Part shown: positions 9,386 through 21,869 of the stretch, piece by piece | Position numbering within the stretch: the stretch's first letter is position 1 | Layout: every line of letters begins with the position of its first letter | From: Pseudopithomyces maydicus | Taxonomy: Eukaryota; Ascomycota; Dothideomycetes; Pleosporales; Didymosphaeriaceae | Direction of reading: 5' to 3' | Assembly (NCBI GenBank): GCA_026873275.1 | Contig: JANTUC010000001.1 | Span: 1-64,000 of the forward strand | DNA: 64,000 nt | Position numbers and translations under genes: made by a program | The notes under the pieces: generated by a model | What the model saw: the letters and a program-made list of their open reading frames with translations, nothing else | The model's database searches: none | What the model was told of the DNA's origin: nothing

Positions 9386-9389
9386 AGTT
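9386..9389. repeat. Target-site duplication (AGTT), right copy
   Basis: AGTT follows the right LTR directly and matches 1514-1517. Confidence 0.85.
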
Positions 9390-9546
9390 GGGCCCTATTA
9401 TAAAATAATAAATAGTTATTAATTATTACTAGCTATAAAGGCTAGAGAGCTAATAGATTTAATTTAATAGTAATTTATCTCTTCTATAATTACATAGTTA
9501 TTCTTCACTAGTACTTATTCATATTGCTCGTGACCGAAACCTAATA
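9390..9546 (+). repeat. Right fragment of the old LTR split by the young element
   Basis: Continues the LTR begun at 1458 once the young element is removed. It contains CTATAAAGG (a TATA-like box) and ends near CGAAACCTAATA, consistent with a CA end changed to TA. The following bases to about 9665 are AT-rich DNA without a recognisable feature. Confidence 0.45.
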
Positions 9547-9665
9547 TTAAAAACCTTTAGAGTAGCGCTTTTAACCTAGTAATTTTTACTAAATTTTATA
9601 GAGAGGTTACCTTAACTATAAATTAAGTAATTAAAATATATCTTTTAATATAGCACGTTACTATT

Positions 9666-10058
9666 ATATACTTAAGATATAATTTTATTATAAGATAGAT
9701 AATTAAGTTAAAAAAGCTTATAATTAAATAGAAGATAAAAAGAGGGAAATCTTAAAAAAGTATTTAAACTTTATAATAAAATTAATAAGTAAGGCTAGTA
9801 CTATATTTTTAAAATTATTACTTAAGGCGGTTATTTAATACTAAGTAATTTAAAAAGTTAAGAAATACTACGCGATTATCTTAAATAGGTATTAATTATT
9901 ATTAATTTATATATAGAGCGTCTATATGCCTAGGCAGATGGTTATAATTAATAAATATAAAAGAGGAGTAGAGGATACTATAATTAAATAAAAATAGATA
10001 AATAGCTCTATAATACTATTTATACTTAGTATAAAAAGGGTGATAATTATGCTAGGAT
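9666..10058 (+). repeat. Direct repeat unit A, left part
   Basis: From TATACTTAAGATATAA onward this matches 17320-17700 along its whole length, with differences that are largely C/T and G/A. It is broken at 10058 by the old chromovirus and resumes at 17293-17319. Unit A and unit B (17320-17737) therefore formed a head-to-tail tandem pair of about 420 bp each. The nature of the unit is unknown; no coding potential was seen. Confidence 0.75.
10054..10058. repeat. Target-site duplication (AGGAT), left copy
   Basis: AGGAT directly before the left 622-bp LTR, matching 17288-17292 directly after the right one. It lies within repeat unit A. Confidence 0.85.
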
Positions 10059-10680
10059 TATTATAATTATAATAAGAAACTATAAGATAGTAGAAAAGAA
10101 TTATATATAAGATACTAGCGACTAAAATAAAAATAATAATTAACTATATATTAGATAGTAGGGCCAGCTAAATAATATATTATATAATTATAATCCTGCT
10201 AAAAACGCGAGATCTTAAAAATATTAAGCTTTAGTAAAAGTAAAGTAATTACTTCTACTAAAAAAATAAAATTTATAAAAATAGAATAATTACTCCTATT
10301 TAAAAAATAAAATTTATAAAAGTAAAGAGAGTTACTTCTACTACATAGATAGAACCTATAAAAGTAAATTAGTAAATTTAGGGATAGTAAAGGATAGATA
10401 AAATAATATATAATTTAAAATATTTTTTATATATTTTCTATTTTTTATAGTTAACTTCTTATATATCTTTATATATTTACTTATAGCTAAATCGAAGCTC
10501 TTCTTTATAATTAAGAATTATTAGCCTTTATAAAAGATAGTTATTTTACTTTTAGTAATAAAATAGGAATATTTATATTACCTATTATTTAATTATTATT
10601 TAATTACTAAATATTTATAAGACTCCTAAGAAGCCTACCTACCCTTATATAAACTAAGTAAATAGGAACTTCTTATAATA
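10059..10680 (+). repeat. 5' LTR of the old chromovirus
   Basis: 622 bp, from TATTATAATTATAATAAG to TTCTTATAATA. It aligns end to end with 16666-17287 without a net length change; differences are mostly G/A and C/T, pointing to RIP as the main cause of divergence. LTR age cannot be dated by a normal clock here. Confidence 0.9.
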
Positions 10681-10699
10681 CTTTAACTACTTAAAAGTT

Positions 10700-13600
10700 T
10701 AAGTTAATATAGTAACTTTAGTAAGCTTTATAGGTTTATAAGCTTTTAATAAAAGTACTACTTCTAGACCTATAATAAACTTAATAATAATATTAGCGGC
10801 CTAAGCCGCGGAAATATAAAAACTCTATATATAAATAATAGCCTTAATAGCTACTATATAGAAATAGGTATAAATACTATTTTAGGTCTAAGTAAGGCCT
10901 ATAGTAAAAGTATTCTTTAAAGTAGTTAAATACTATAATAGAGGGAAGACTAAATTTAAAATATTTTTTATTAATCTAGAATTATATTATTATTATAATA
11001 GTAAAATCTTTAGTACTAACTAGGCTAAAGTTTTAGTAGTAGAAATATATATAAAAGGAAAAGCCGCTAAATAGCTTTAATCTTTTATTAATAATTACTT
11101 AGCTTACGAAGACAAACTATATAAATAAAATAATACTATTAAGAAAGTCTTTAAATCCTAAAATAGGTTTAAGGAATAGATTAAAATTATATTTAAAAAA
11201 ATTAATAAAGAAAAGAAGGCGGAATAATAAATATAATATTTTAAATAAATTAAGTCTACTAGTAAATATTTATTAGAGTTTAAATAGTTATAAGCTAAAA
11301 TAAACTAGGATAATATTCCGCTTTAGACTATATATTATAATAGACTAAAGGAATTAGTTAAGGATAAATTAATATATTATAACTAATTAAATAACTTAAA
11401 GAAATTTATTAAATTAGCGGTCCGTATTAATAATAGGCTATATAAATAATACTTAAAAAACAAGGAGTTAGGAAGGCTAGTATTTAACTAAAAGACTAAT
11501 ATAAAGAAAGCTTATAACTATAATAAGTAAAATAAAGATAAAGATATTATAATAGCTAATAAAATCTATAAAAAATAATAATAAAAAAAGGGTAAATATA
11601 ACTATAGAAATAATAGATTATCTAATAAAGAAAGATAGTAATAATATAATAAAAAAATCTATTTAGGATATAGAGAGCTGGGATATTTTATATATAATTA
11701 TATTATAAGAAATAAAATTAAAGGGAAATAATTATAAATAATATAGATATAAATAGCCTCTATTATAAAAGAAAATAGCGAGATTTTAAAATTAAAATAT
11801 AAATTACTATAAATATAGCTACGCTTAACCTTATAAGAAAAAGAGATTTAGGAATAAATATTAAAAAATATTTACTAATTATATAGGAGTAGAATATACT
11901 ATATTAGAGATTATAGTAAAAGGATTTAAATTTATAAAAATATATATAAATAGATATTAGCACTTATAAATTAATATTAAAAAATAATTAATAATTTATA
12001 TAATTAAATTTAGATCTAGATCTAATATAAAAGTATTAAGTAATATTTATACTATTAAGAAAAGTGCAGGATTTATAATAAAATAAAGGATAATATTTAA
12101 TAATAACTTAAAAACTCTACCTATAGATACGTCCGCCTAGAGGATTATTAAATAATAATATACTACTAGTATAGTTAGGAAAATTAGAAAAAAACCTATT
12201 TTTAAAAAGGATAAATAAGGTATTATAATAATACTTATTAGATCTATTATAAGTATAAATACACTATAGGATAGTAGCTATAGAGCCTAATTTATAAATA
12301 TATTTTAGGAGTAAGTATATGTAACACTAATTATAGAGTGAATTATAATATAATATATTAAAATATTACTTACTAGAAGGATTGCAAAAGGAAATACTTT
12401 ATATATTATTATATAAAAGAAGAGTAAAACGCCGCTTACTTAAAGAGGAATTTAAAAGAACTAAGTAATATTAATAGTAAATTAGGAAACTAGTGTGCTA
12501 CTAAAAAATAAATTATACTAGTAAAGGCGCCTTTATAAAGGTTTATAAAATAGATTAGAATAATAACCTATATATTAAAAAAGAAGTTATAATTAAAGGA
12601 TACTAAGTAATAGCACTTATAAATTCTAAAATTATTAAATATTTAATCTCCCTTAGAATAATAAAAAAGTATAAATTACTTTATTAAAATAAGGCGATAT
12701 CTATTTAGGTAGAAATAATAAATAGAATATTCTTCTAAGGATATAATAAAAACTAATTATATTTTAAAATAATGCTATTACTTATTAGCCTAGATAGACT
12801 TTAGAGTTAATATAATTTTATTATAATAGACTTAGGAAGCCTAGAAGTAATTATTAATTATAATTAATTATTAAAATATAATCCTATTATTAATTAGTAG
12901 AAGAAAATAATACGCAATTAAGAATTTATAATTAAAATTACTAATATAAGGAAGTTATAAGTATACCTAAAAATTTAGTATATATCTTAGAGAAAGGAAA
13001 TTAGTAAAAGAAAGACTATATAATAGATATTATTTTATAAGATTATAAGAATTTATAAGAAGGACTTTTAGAAAGTAAATATTATTTAGATATAAAGGAG
13101 TAAGCTTTAAAAGGAGGGATAAGAAACTTTATTTATATTTTAGGAATATTAAGACTTTATAGAATTTTTTTATAAAAAAGACAGTAAAATACTTCTAAAA
13201 TACTAAGAATAGAATTATAAGATCTACCTATAAGAAGGTATAAAGTTATACTTAAAATAATTATAATTACTATTATAAGATTAATAGAAAGAACTAATAG
13301 AATAATTAAAAAAAAACTTAAAATAAAAATTTATATAATTTAGTAAGAGCCTAATAGCCTCTACTATACTATTTATATTAAAAAAGGACGGACGACTCCG
13401 ATTATATATAAATTATTAATAATTAAATAATAAAACTATTAAGAACTAATATCTACTATTATTAATAATAGAATTTATAAATTATCTCTAAGGAGCTAAG
13501 TAGTTTATAAAATTTAATATATAAAATAGTTTTTACCGTATCTGCATAGCTAAAGGATATAAATAAATAATTATATTTTAAATATGCTATAGATTATATA

Positions 13601-15960
13601 AATTTATAATTATATTAATAGGACTTATAAATGCCCTAGCAACGTTCTAAGTAATAATAAATAAAATATTATATAAATACTTAAATATATTCTATATAAT
13701 ATACCTAGACGATGTGCTAGTATACTCTAAAAGAATATTTAAAAAATATATATAGTATATATAAAAAGTACTAGAAAAGATAAAAGAATATTAATTATTT
13801 TTATATTTAAATAAGTGTAAGTTCTACATAATAAAAACTAAGTACTTAGGATTTATTATCTTAAGAGAAGGGATTATTATAGATTTTAAAAAAGTAGCTA
13901 TAGTATAAAAATAATTATAATTTAAATTAATAAAGGATATCTAGTCCTTTCTAGAGTTTACTAACTTTTACTAAAAATTTATTATTAATTATTTTAAGAT
14001 AACAGCACTCTTAATAGAGATTATAAAAAAGAAATAAAATTTAAGTAGAAAGAGAAATAATATATAATATTTAAAAGCTTAAAAAAGCTATTTCTCTTAA
14101 TACTTCTTTTATAAATATTTAATTTATAGAGGAAAACCTAGATTAAAATAGATATATTTAACTATATACTTAAAGTAGTATTTATATAGTAGTATAAGGA
14201 TAGGAAGTAGAAATTAGTATTTTTTTATTTATGAAAGTTTTTTAGAGCGGAACTAAACTATAATATTTATAATAAAAAACTATTAGGGGTAGTAAATATT
14301 TTTAAATAATAGGAAATGCAGCTTATAGGAGCGCCTATAAAAATTAAGATATAAATAGATTATATAAATTTTACTAGCTTTATATTAATAAAGAAACTTA
14401 ACTAATAATAGATATAATAGGTAGAATTTTTTATAAATTTTAATTTTATAATCTACTACTGCCTAAGGACCCTTAATAGAGTAGTAGATACTTTAAGTAG
14501 AAGGATTAACCTAATTAAGGATAAATTAGATTTATATAATATAATACTTTAAAAAGGGCACGACAGAACTCTAGAATATAATTAATTTAAAAAATTTTAA
14601 GAAAACGAATAATTTTTAAAACTTAAAGTATAAAAAGTATTAGTAGAATTAACAGACTATTAAAAATAAATTATTATAGAAATATAGAAGGCACCTAAAC
14701 TAATAAAAAAACTATATAAGTCTAAGGAATAAGGATACTTAGGTATAAAAGAAATAATATAATATATTATAAATAAATATATTATTCCTAAACTTAAATA
14801 AATAGTTACTAAAGAGATAAGTAACTGTTTAGCCTACTATAAAAATAAGTTTAAGAAATATAAATTTTATAGTTTTTTATAATTATTGCTAGTAGCCTAA
14901 CAGCTATAATAAAATATAATAATAGATTTTATAGTAAAATTTCTAAAATCGCTATAACTAAGGATAAAATAAATATATAATACTATTGCAGTAATAGTAG
15001 ATAGACTTATAAAAGTTATAAAGTTTAGGTTTATAAAAAAGTTTATAACGGCAGAAGAACTAGCTTATAAAATTAATAATATACTATTTATAGAGCACAG
15101 CCTACTAGAGGAACTTATTATAGACTATAATAAGCTTTTTATATTTAAATATTAAGATATATTTATTATAATATTAGGGATAAATTAGAAGCTATTAATA
15201 AACTTCTATTTATAAATAAATAGATAAATAGAAAAAACTAATTAGATACTAAAATAGTATCTAAAGTTCTATATTAATAAGTAATAAAATAATTAGGTAA
15301 AATTATTATTAACAGTATAGCTGGTATATAATAGAGCTAGATTAGATATAATAGGGTATTTATTATATTATATAAATTATAGATATAAGCCGGTCGCTTA
15401 TTAGAATTTATAAGATATAGAAAGTATTTTTATAAAAGTATAAAATAAGGCCTAAAAGATAAAGGAACTATATAATACCCTTTATAAAAGAATTATAAAA
15501 AGGATCCTTTTAGTATCCGTAAATATAAATAAATAAAAGATTAAGAAATTAATTTTTAAAAAGGGGGATAAAGTTTTTCTATTATAAAAAAATCTAAAAA
15601 CTAAGAGACTAAGTAAAAAACTAAATTATTTATAAATAGGACCCTTTAAAGTCGCAAAGATTAAAAAACTAGTTATAAGTAAACTACTTCTACTATAAAA
15701 AACTAAAATATACCCTACTTTTTATAAAAATCTTTTAAAACTAGCACCTCCAGATACTCTAATTAAAATCTAGTTAAAATTAAAAGATAATAAGTATAAG
15801 ATTAAAATTATTAAGGACCTATAAATAGATAAAGATTAGTAATAATACTTAATAAAATAGAAAGAATGGTTAGAGCAGTATAATACTTAAGAACTAAAAG
15901 AAAACTTTATAAATTATAAAGAATTACTAAGGAACTTTCACTAATAGAAATTAATATATT
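10700..15960 (+). pseudogene. Degraded gag-pol of the old chromovirus
   Basis: No open frame survives, but landmarks remain. Reverse transcriptase: a conserved block ending in an intact Y-L-D-D-V-L-V-Y-S at 13702-13728, preceded by recognisable G-L-I-N-A and T-F residues broken by stops. Integrase: an HHCC-type end near 14815-14850 with one cysteine codon apparently lost to a G-to-A change, then a D-F-I-V-K core start near 14929. C-terminal chromodomain-like block near 15795-15945 around an E-W-L-E-Q-Y stretch. These are in the order of a plus-strand Ty3/gypsy chromovirus. The gag part (about 10700-12600) is too altered to delimit. Stops are mostly TAG/TAA, as expected where CAG, CAA or TGG codons were hit by RIP. 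Confidence 0.8.
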
Positions 15961-16654
15961 ACTTTTAAAATAACTGCGTAAGAAGACACTTAGTTTAAAA
16001 TTAATTAAAAAGGTAAAAAGATTAAAAGATAAAAAAGAATTAAGTAAGGAAGAAGGATTAGCCTATAATTAATTTAAATTAATTAATAATATAAGTAGTA
16101 TTATAAAAATAATAATAATTCTATTTTTTAAAGCCTCTTTCTTTAAGATCTCTATTATATTAGTTATATAAGTATTATATATAGTAAAGGCCTACTCCTC
16201 CTCTTTAGTCTAAGTAATTTTAAATTTTAAATAGGTAATCTCTGCTTTAGCAGCTAGAAGCTTAATATATTTTTAATATTTTATTACCTAAATATACTTC
16301 TACTCTTTTTTAGGAATCTAAAGATTATATTCTATATAGACTATAATATACATAGTATACTCTTTAGTAAAAGTATTTATAAAGTACTTTAAAACCTTTT
16401 TCTTAATATAATAAGTATATTTTATTAGTATTACTAAATTATAATAATAAATTTTATTAGCACGCGTATAATATCTTTTAATTAATAATAATTTTAGTAC
16501 TTTAGGTATGGTTAGGCGAATAAAGAATAGAAAAAAGAAAAATAATATTATAAAAATTCTTACCTTTATAGTTATAATTATTATAAAGGTAATTATAACA
16601 CCAGCGAACTACGCTGCGATAATAAGTATAAATTATTAAAATAATAACCTTAAA

Positions 16655-16665
16655 TAGAGGGGTAA
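16655..16665 (+). other. Polypurine tract of the old chromovirus
   Basis: TAGAGGGGTAA directly before the right LTR start at 16666. The young element has the same pattern (a G run followed by TAA before its LTR). Confidence 0.65.
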
Positions 16666-17287
16666 TATTATAATTATAATAAAAAACTATAAAATAGCAG
16701 GAAAGAATTATATATAAGATACTAGTAACTAAGATAAAAATAATAATTAATTATATATTAGATAGCGGGACTAGCTAAATAATATATTATATAATTATAA
16801 TTCTGCTAAAAATGTAAGATCCTAAAAGTATTAGGCTTTAATAGAAGTAAAATAATTACTTTTACTAAAAAAATAGAATTTATAAGAATAAAGTAATTAC
16901 TCCTATTTAAAAAATAAAATTTATAAGAGTAAAGGAAGTTGCTCCTACTAAGTAAATAGAATTTATAAAAATAAATTAATAAGTCTAGGGATAGTAAAGA
17001 ATAAATAAAATAATATATAATTTAAAATACTCTTTATATATTTTTTATTCTTTATAGTTAACTTTTTATATATCTTTATATACTTACTTATAGCTAAATT
17101 AAAGCTTTTCTTTATAATTAAGAATTATTAGCCTTTATAAAAGATAATTATTTTACTTTTAATAATAAAATAGGGATATTCGTATCACTTATTATTTAAC
17201 TATTATTTAATTATTAAATACCTATAAAGCTTCTAAGAAGCCTGCCTGCCCTTATATAAACTAAGTAAGTAGGAACCCCTTGTAATA
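16666..17287 (+). repeat. 3' LTR of the old chromovirus
   Basis: A 622-bp partner of 10059-10680. It ends CCCCTTGTAATA and is followed by the AGGAT duplication at 17288-17292. Confidence 0.9.
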
Positions 17288-17292
17288 AGGAT

Positions 17293-17319
17293 ATAGATAA
17301 CGCCTTAAAGGGGCGCTAC
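17293..17319 (+). repeat. Direct repeat unit A, right part
   Basis: Completes unit A after the old chromovirus. Compared with the end of unit B (17711-17737), the same bases carry several C-to-T changes (ATAGATAACGCCTTAAAG against ACAGATAACGCCCCAAAG), a direct view of RIP-type mutation. Confidence 0.75.
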
Positions 17320-17737
17320 TATACTTAAAGTATAATTCTATTATAAAATAAATAATTAAGCTAAGGGAGCTTATAACTAAATAAAAAATAAAAAGAGGGA
17401 AATCTTAAAAAAATATTTAAATTTTATAATAAAATTAATAAGTAAAGTTAGCACTATATTTTTAAAATTATTATTTAAAATAGTTATTTAGTGCTAAGTA
17501 ACCTAAAGAATTTAAAAAATACTATATAACTACCTTAAATAGGTATTAATTATTATTAATTTATATATAGGGCATCTATATGCCAGTAGATAATTATAAT
17601 TAATAAATATAAAGAGGGAGTAAAGAATATTATAATTAAATAAAAATAAATAAATAGCTCTATAATACTATTTATACTTAGTATAAAAAGGGTGACAATT
17701 ATACCAGGACACAGATAACGCCCCAAAGGGACGCCAC
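17320..17737 (+). repeat. Direct repeat unit B, at the edge of the AT-rich block
   Basis: A second copy of the ~420-bp unit, starting TATACTTAAAGTATAA and ending ACGCCAC. Its last ~40 bases are clearly less RIP-altered than the rest. Base composition changes abruptly here to ordinary gene DNA. Confidence 0.75.
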
Positions 17738-18376
17738 CGCTATCTGACATATAGCTCCCACCACCGTAACCGGCAGCTGCCCACCACCAGCAGCTCATAC
17801 ATGCGTGCGATATGTGAGCGCAGGGCGTGGACACTGGACGTGGACCAGAACTGAGCTAGACCTAAATAGGAACAGCGCATACCGGGCACACTGTGGTCGT
17901 GACAACATCTGGCTGGATCTCGAATGTATTCGCCTCAGCTCATCTTCATCTCGTTAAACTAATCGAGAAAGAGCTATTCAGTGTCATTTTAGGTGGTGAG
18001 CATTGTAGGATGTTTATAGGTGATGTACATTGCCGACACGGCACAAACATTACATCCGATCCGACCGTACTATGGCACGGAACAGGCGAATATCCGCTGA
18101 AGATACCAAGGCCCTCAGGCAACAAAGTTCTTTCTATGGTGATTGGGTCGTCGGAATTATGGCCATGAGCGAGTTTGCGATCGATTGTTTCACGACGGCG
18201 TGATCAATGGCTATGCGAAGGCGCGTACGTACCACGAAGTGTTTCTTTCAGCAGCAGCACTTTCTATAAAGTCACAGCTCGGGGAATCAATTCTTTCATC
18301 ACATCAACAATCATCTTCTCTATACCTCAGCGCCTTTTCAATAAGCATCACAAACTCTCACCTGAAAATTTCCACA
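17738..18376. other. Intergenic: AT/GC boundary and upstream region of the DJ-1-like gene
   Basis: GC-balanced sequence with no convincing gene. Open frames here lack splice or family support. The stretch should hold the promoter and 5' UTR of the gene starting at 18377; CTATAAAG at about 18264 is a possible TATA box. Confidence 0.5.
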
Positions 18377-19205
18377 ATGCCTATCGATCTATCCAACCCC
18401 GGCCGCACCATCCGTGCAGGTGTCATTCTCATGGGCGAGACCGAAATTCTCGATGTAGCCCCCATCGACTTTCTGCATGGCTTGAACAAAAAGTTTGGTC
18501 AAATGTTGCCCTTTTCGGATGAATTGAAGGCCAAGATGCTGGACATCGAATTTCACTGGGTCAATGAGAAGGGTGATACCGCGAGATTGACCTCTGGTAT
18601 CAGCTTGAATGCTACTGTAAGAGCGCTTCCTCCACCTTAACCTTACAATAAAACATTGCTTATAAAACTATTAGGATTCTTACGAGTCGTGCCCTCCTCT
18701 CGACATTGTCCTGGTAGGAGCGTATTTCCCAGACTACACGCCCACTGAAGCGGATTTTGCTTTCATTCGCAAGGCATACAATGACTGTATGACTTCTTTA
18801 TGTCTCTCATGTTTGTCCCATTCATAACCTATAATAGGTGCTGCGTTCATGACCATTTGCGGCGGTGTACTTCCCGCCCAACTCGCGGGCATCTTGGTTA
18901 ACCACACTTGCACCGCTCCCCGCTTCATGGTGCCTATAATGCAACAGCAAGATCCCCGTACCAAGTGGGTGGAGAAACGAGCTTACAGAGACGGGAAAAT
19001 CTGGACCAGTGGGACATTGCTGAACGGGCTTGATCTGATGAGAGAGTTTGCGAAGACTTACTGGCCGGAGCTGGCAGAAGTTGCAGTTCCCCTGGGAGGA
19101 TGGCCAGAAAGGAGCTTGGATTATGAGTCTGAGGAGATGGGCATCCAGAAAGATTTTGCGTGGCCTACTGCCGAAATGATGCAGGGGCGTGTTGAGCGCG
19201 CATAA
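18377..19205 (+). CDS. DJ-1/PfpI-like family protein (class I glutamine amidotransferase-like)
   Basis: Three exons: 18377-18616, 18675-18786, 18838-19205 (239 residues). Introns of 58 and 51 bp have GTAAGA/TTAG and GTATGA/ATAG borders and keep frame. The start MPIDLSNPGRTIRAGVIL leads straight into the first beta strand. The middle reads LDIVLVGAYFPDYTPTEADF, and after the second intron comes FMTICGGVLPAQLAGIL. The cysteine in TICGG sits at the nucleophile elbow of DJ-1/PfpI proteins. Family members include chaperone-like stress proteins, glyoxalases, isonitrile hydratases and transcriptional regulators, so substrate cannot be assigned. It is the first gene beyond the transposon block, about 640 bp from the AT-rich edge. 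Confidence 0.85.
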
Positions 19206-19433
19206 ACACTGTAGGATTCTCATTTTGTCAATCGTTGCAACGTACTGTATTGAAGGGACTGGGTCTACCAGCTGGAGAATAGAAAATCTATATACAAAAG
19301 AATCTTGAATCGATGCTCATAAAGCTAATGTGCTACTGCGTTTCGTCACCACCTGTACTCCACCCTTGGGAATCGATTTTCCAGGCTCCGTCTTTTACGG
19401 GCTTGTGCAAGTAGAGCCACCATCTCTGCCACC

Positions 19434-20171
19434 TTATTTCTTGTTTCCCCCAAAAGATCCACCGAATCCACCGTTTCCGCCACCTGGAGCGGCGGAAGAA
19501 GCAAAAACGAAAGAAACTGTGCTCAACTCATCTCCCCCAGGAACAAAAGAAGGGGACGCTGTCGTCTCAGGTGGGGATATTTCACCAGCACCACCAGTAG
19601 GCGCGACGCCACCGGTAGGCAGACTACCGATAGGGCTCGACGGGCTTCCACCAAACCCAGGAAAGCCGGGAAAGCCGGGAAAGCCGGGACCTCCAGTAGG
19701 GAAAATGCCGAAGCCTTGAGTCGGCGTTGGGGTGGGTAGTCCGAACCCGGGACCATCAGTTGGTGGTCCAAAGCTAGGCAGGCCAGAGCCAGTGGGAAGA
19801 GCACCGGTACCAGTGGGAAAAACACCGCTGCCAGTGGGAAGAGCACCACCATCGGTTGGGAAAACACCGGATGGGAACTGCGCAGTGAGGGTAAAGAAGC
19901 TACCGGAACCGTCATTCCCTCCACCCGGCAGTCCGAAGCCACCTGTTGGAACTGCAGCATCGGATCCTGAGCCGGACCCAAATCCAGGTAGGTTGAAGCC
20001 GCCGGTAGGTCCAGGATTCAGAAACGAGTTCAGATCGGACAATAAGCCTGAGAAGAAGCTGTCGGATCCACTACCCTGGGGATCAGAAGCCCCAGTGAAG
20101 CGACCGTGAGGACGTGCCTCAGCAACGCTCATAATGGCGGCAGCTGCCATGACGGTGGAAGAGAAATGCAT
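19434..20171 (-). CDS. Secreted Gly/Pro/Thr-rich repeat protein
   Basis: A single-exon ORF of 245 residues. The N-terminus MHFSSTVMAAAAIMSVAEA is a typical signal peptide. The mature part is low-complexity, with many copies of a P-T-G-x-G/F unit (FPTGTGALPTGSG, PTGGFGLPG) and a GFPGFPGFPGFGG run. The C-terminus is glycine-rich and ends GGNKK. No globular domain or cysteine framework is visible. It may be a wall-associated or extracellular structural protein or an effector-like protein; nothing selects between these. A TATA-like GATATAAG lies about 150 bp upstream on the minus strand (20317-20326). The DNA repeats make this locus prone to length variation. Confidence 0.75.
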   Translation of the reverse strand: MHFSSTVMAAAAIMSVAEARPHGRFTGASDPQGSGSDSFFSGLLSDLNSFLNPGPTGGFNLPGFGSGSGSDAAVPTGGFGLPGGGNDGSGSFFTLTAQFPSGVFPTDGGALPTGSGVFPTGTGALPTGSGLPSFGPPTDGPGFGLPTPTPTQGFGIFPTGGPGFPGFPGFPGFGGSPSSPIGSLPTGGVAPTGGAGEISPPETTASPSFVPGGDELSTVSFVFASSAAPGGGNGGFGGSFGGNKK

Positions 20172-21869
20172 GATGGGAAGTCGGAGAATGTGATTTGCTC
20201 AGCAAAGTAGAACGAATGTAAAGAGCGGCTGCGACTAGCACAGTAGACTGAAGAGACCAAGAAGAAGGGAGAGTGGATGGGTGGCAGTGAGGCTTCAAGC
20301 AGCGCACTTCCCAACCTCTTATATCACCTCATGTACACGCAGAGCATCGTCTTCAGTACCTCAAGCGGGCCTTATTCCCGCCCTGTAAGGCTGCTAAGCC
20401 GAAGACAACACGGGCGCCATTGGCCGTCAAACAGATGACAAGCGGGTGTTTCCCTGCGTTCAGAGCACCCCCGCAAACGCGAAACGAGAAGAGCGGAGCA
20501 TTTCGTGATGATCTTCGCCCCATATTTCGATCCGGTCGTCTGCTTGGACATGGTTAATTTATGAAAGGGTGTGACTTGTTTCAACAGAGTGCTAGGCGCT
20601 TGGCGGTGGCCTCAAGCAAATTGGGATAACGACATTGACAGCGAACAGATATGCGATGCGAAAAATTTGGATAATAAGACATGTGATGCCCTGGCTTGAA
20701 AAGGTAGTCTTCAATGCATTGCATGCAGTGTTGACGAGGCTTCTGGGTAATGTGTACGATTGGTTCGCACCTTTATTACAACAACTGAGTGACAGCAAGA
20801 CCTCAGAGCGCTGATTACCATTGGAACGATTATTCTAAAACTTTCACTCACGTTTAATTTGTCTTGTAGCTATTAAACACTCGCGCGCTAGGTTCCCAAC
20901 GCCATTTCCGCGTCGATGTCGTTCGGCGGATAACGATGGGCCGTTGCTTGTGGACGCGTAAACACAACGTTGATCATAGCTATGTTTCTAGTATTTCGGA
21001 AAATTAAGGATCAAAAGAGGATAGCAATGACGTCGGCAAGGATGATCATTATGATCTAGGCAAGATGAGGGGAAGGCAGGGCTTTATCGGACATGCGCCG
21101 ATCACGGATCCACTTAGAACATATTCTGAGTATCTCTGCAACATGGCGTTTATGTTGAAAGATGCTCCGGGTCACCTCCATTGGAAATGTCTACTTTCAG
21201 GAGAGAAGGTGTTTGGTGGCCTCGCGACAGACTCCTAGAAGGCCAGGTGTTGAGGAATTAACGTACTGAGTCTGAAGGTAATGTCTAAATGCATTCATCA
21301 TGAGTAAACGATTGTTCTTTGATCCAATTGATAATTTACCAGATACTGTGGCATCTTCCGCTGGACCCACTATAATAAACCTCGAAACAAGTTGGCCTTA
21401 TTCTATCAAACATATAACACTAGGGAACGGGCTATTGAGCCTCCTCCTTGTCCATAGTTTTTATCGGATAATATTAGGCCATTACAGATTTCCAGCGGCT
21501 GGCAAATGTACTTCGGTTCAAGAGAAAAATGGAGCCAAAGGCCGATGCGTCAGACCCAGGCGGCGTAGGCTGGATGGCACAAGCTGCGACTCCATACTGC
21601 TCAAAAACGCCTCACGAGATATAAGACAATTTATCAAATAAGTGGTGTTTCTTATTCATTCATTCATTATCATATCAATATAACCCCCCTCCTAACTAAA
21701 ACCAAAAAGCCTTCCGGTCATGCCATCCATCTCACCCAGGGTATCAAGAACGCCTCCAAAAATGCCGTATCCAATTCTCTTCCCAGTTCCAATGTCACCA
21801 GACATTGGTCGGCTACCACAGCGCCACCTCTAGGGCAGCATGTAGTACGTATTCATTAAGGCGTTGAAT
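20172..21869. other. Intergenic, about 1.7 kb
   Basis: No supported gene. The longest plus-strand frame (21300-21641, 113 codons) has no recognisable domain. The right part should hold the 3' end of the gene ending at 21870, and the left part the promoter of the secreted protein at 20171. Confidence 0.5.

Larger units (their letters stand above)
10059..17287 (+). mobile_element. Old RIP-degraded Ty3/gypsy chromovirus (7229 bp)
   Basis: Two 622-bp LTRs (10059-10680, 16666-17287) of equal length flanked by a perfect AGGAT duplication define the element. The LTRs differ mainly by transitions, and the ends read TA...TA where TG...CA is expected, as RIP produces. The interior is heavily AT-rich and stop-riddled. 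Plus-strand remnants of reverse transcriptase (YLDDVLVYS at 13702-13728), integrase (around 14810-15160) and a chromodomain-like tail (around 15795-15945) appear in Ty3/gypsy order, and a GAGGGGTAA tract precedes the right LTR. It cannot encode proteins now. Confidence 0.9.

Noticed and set aside
21300..21641. 113-codon plus-strand open frame
   Set aside because: No recognisable domain and no sign of splicing or conservation.
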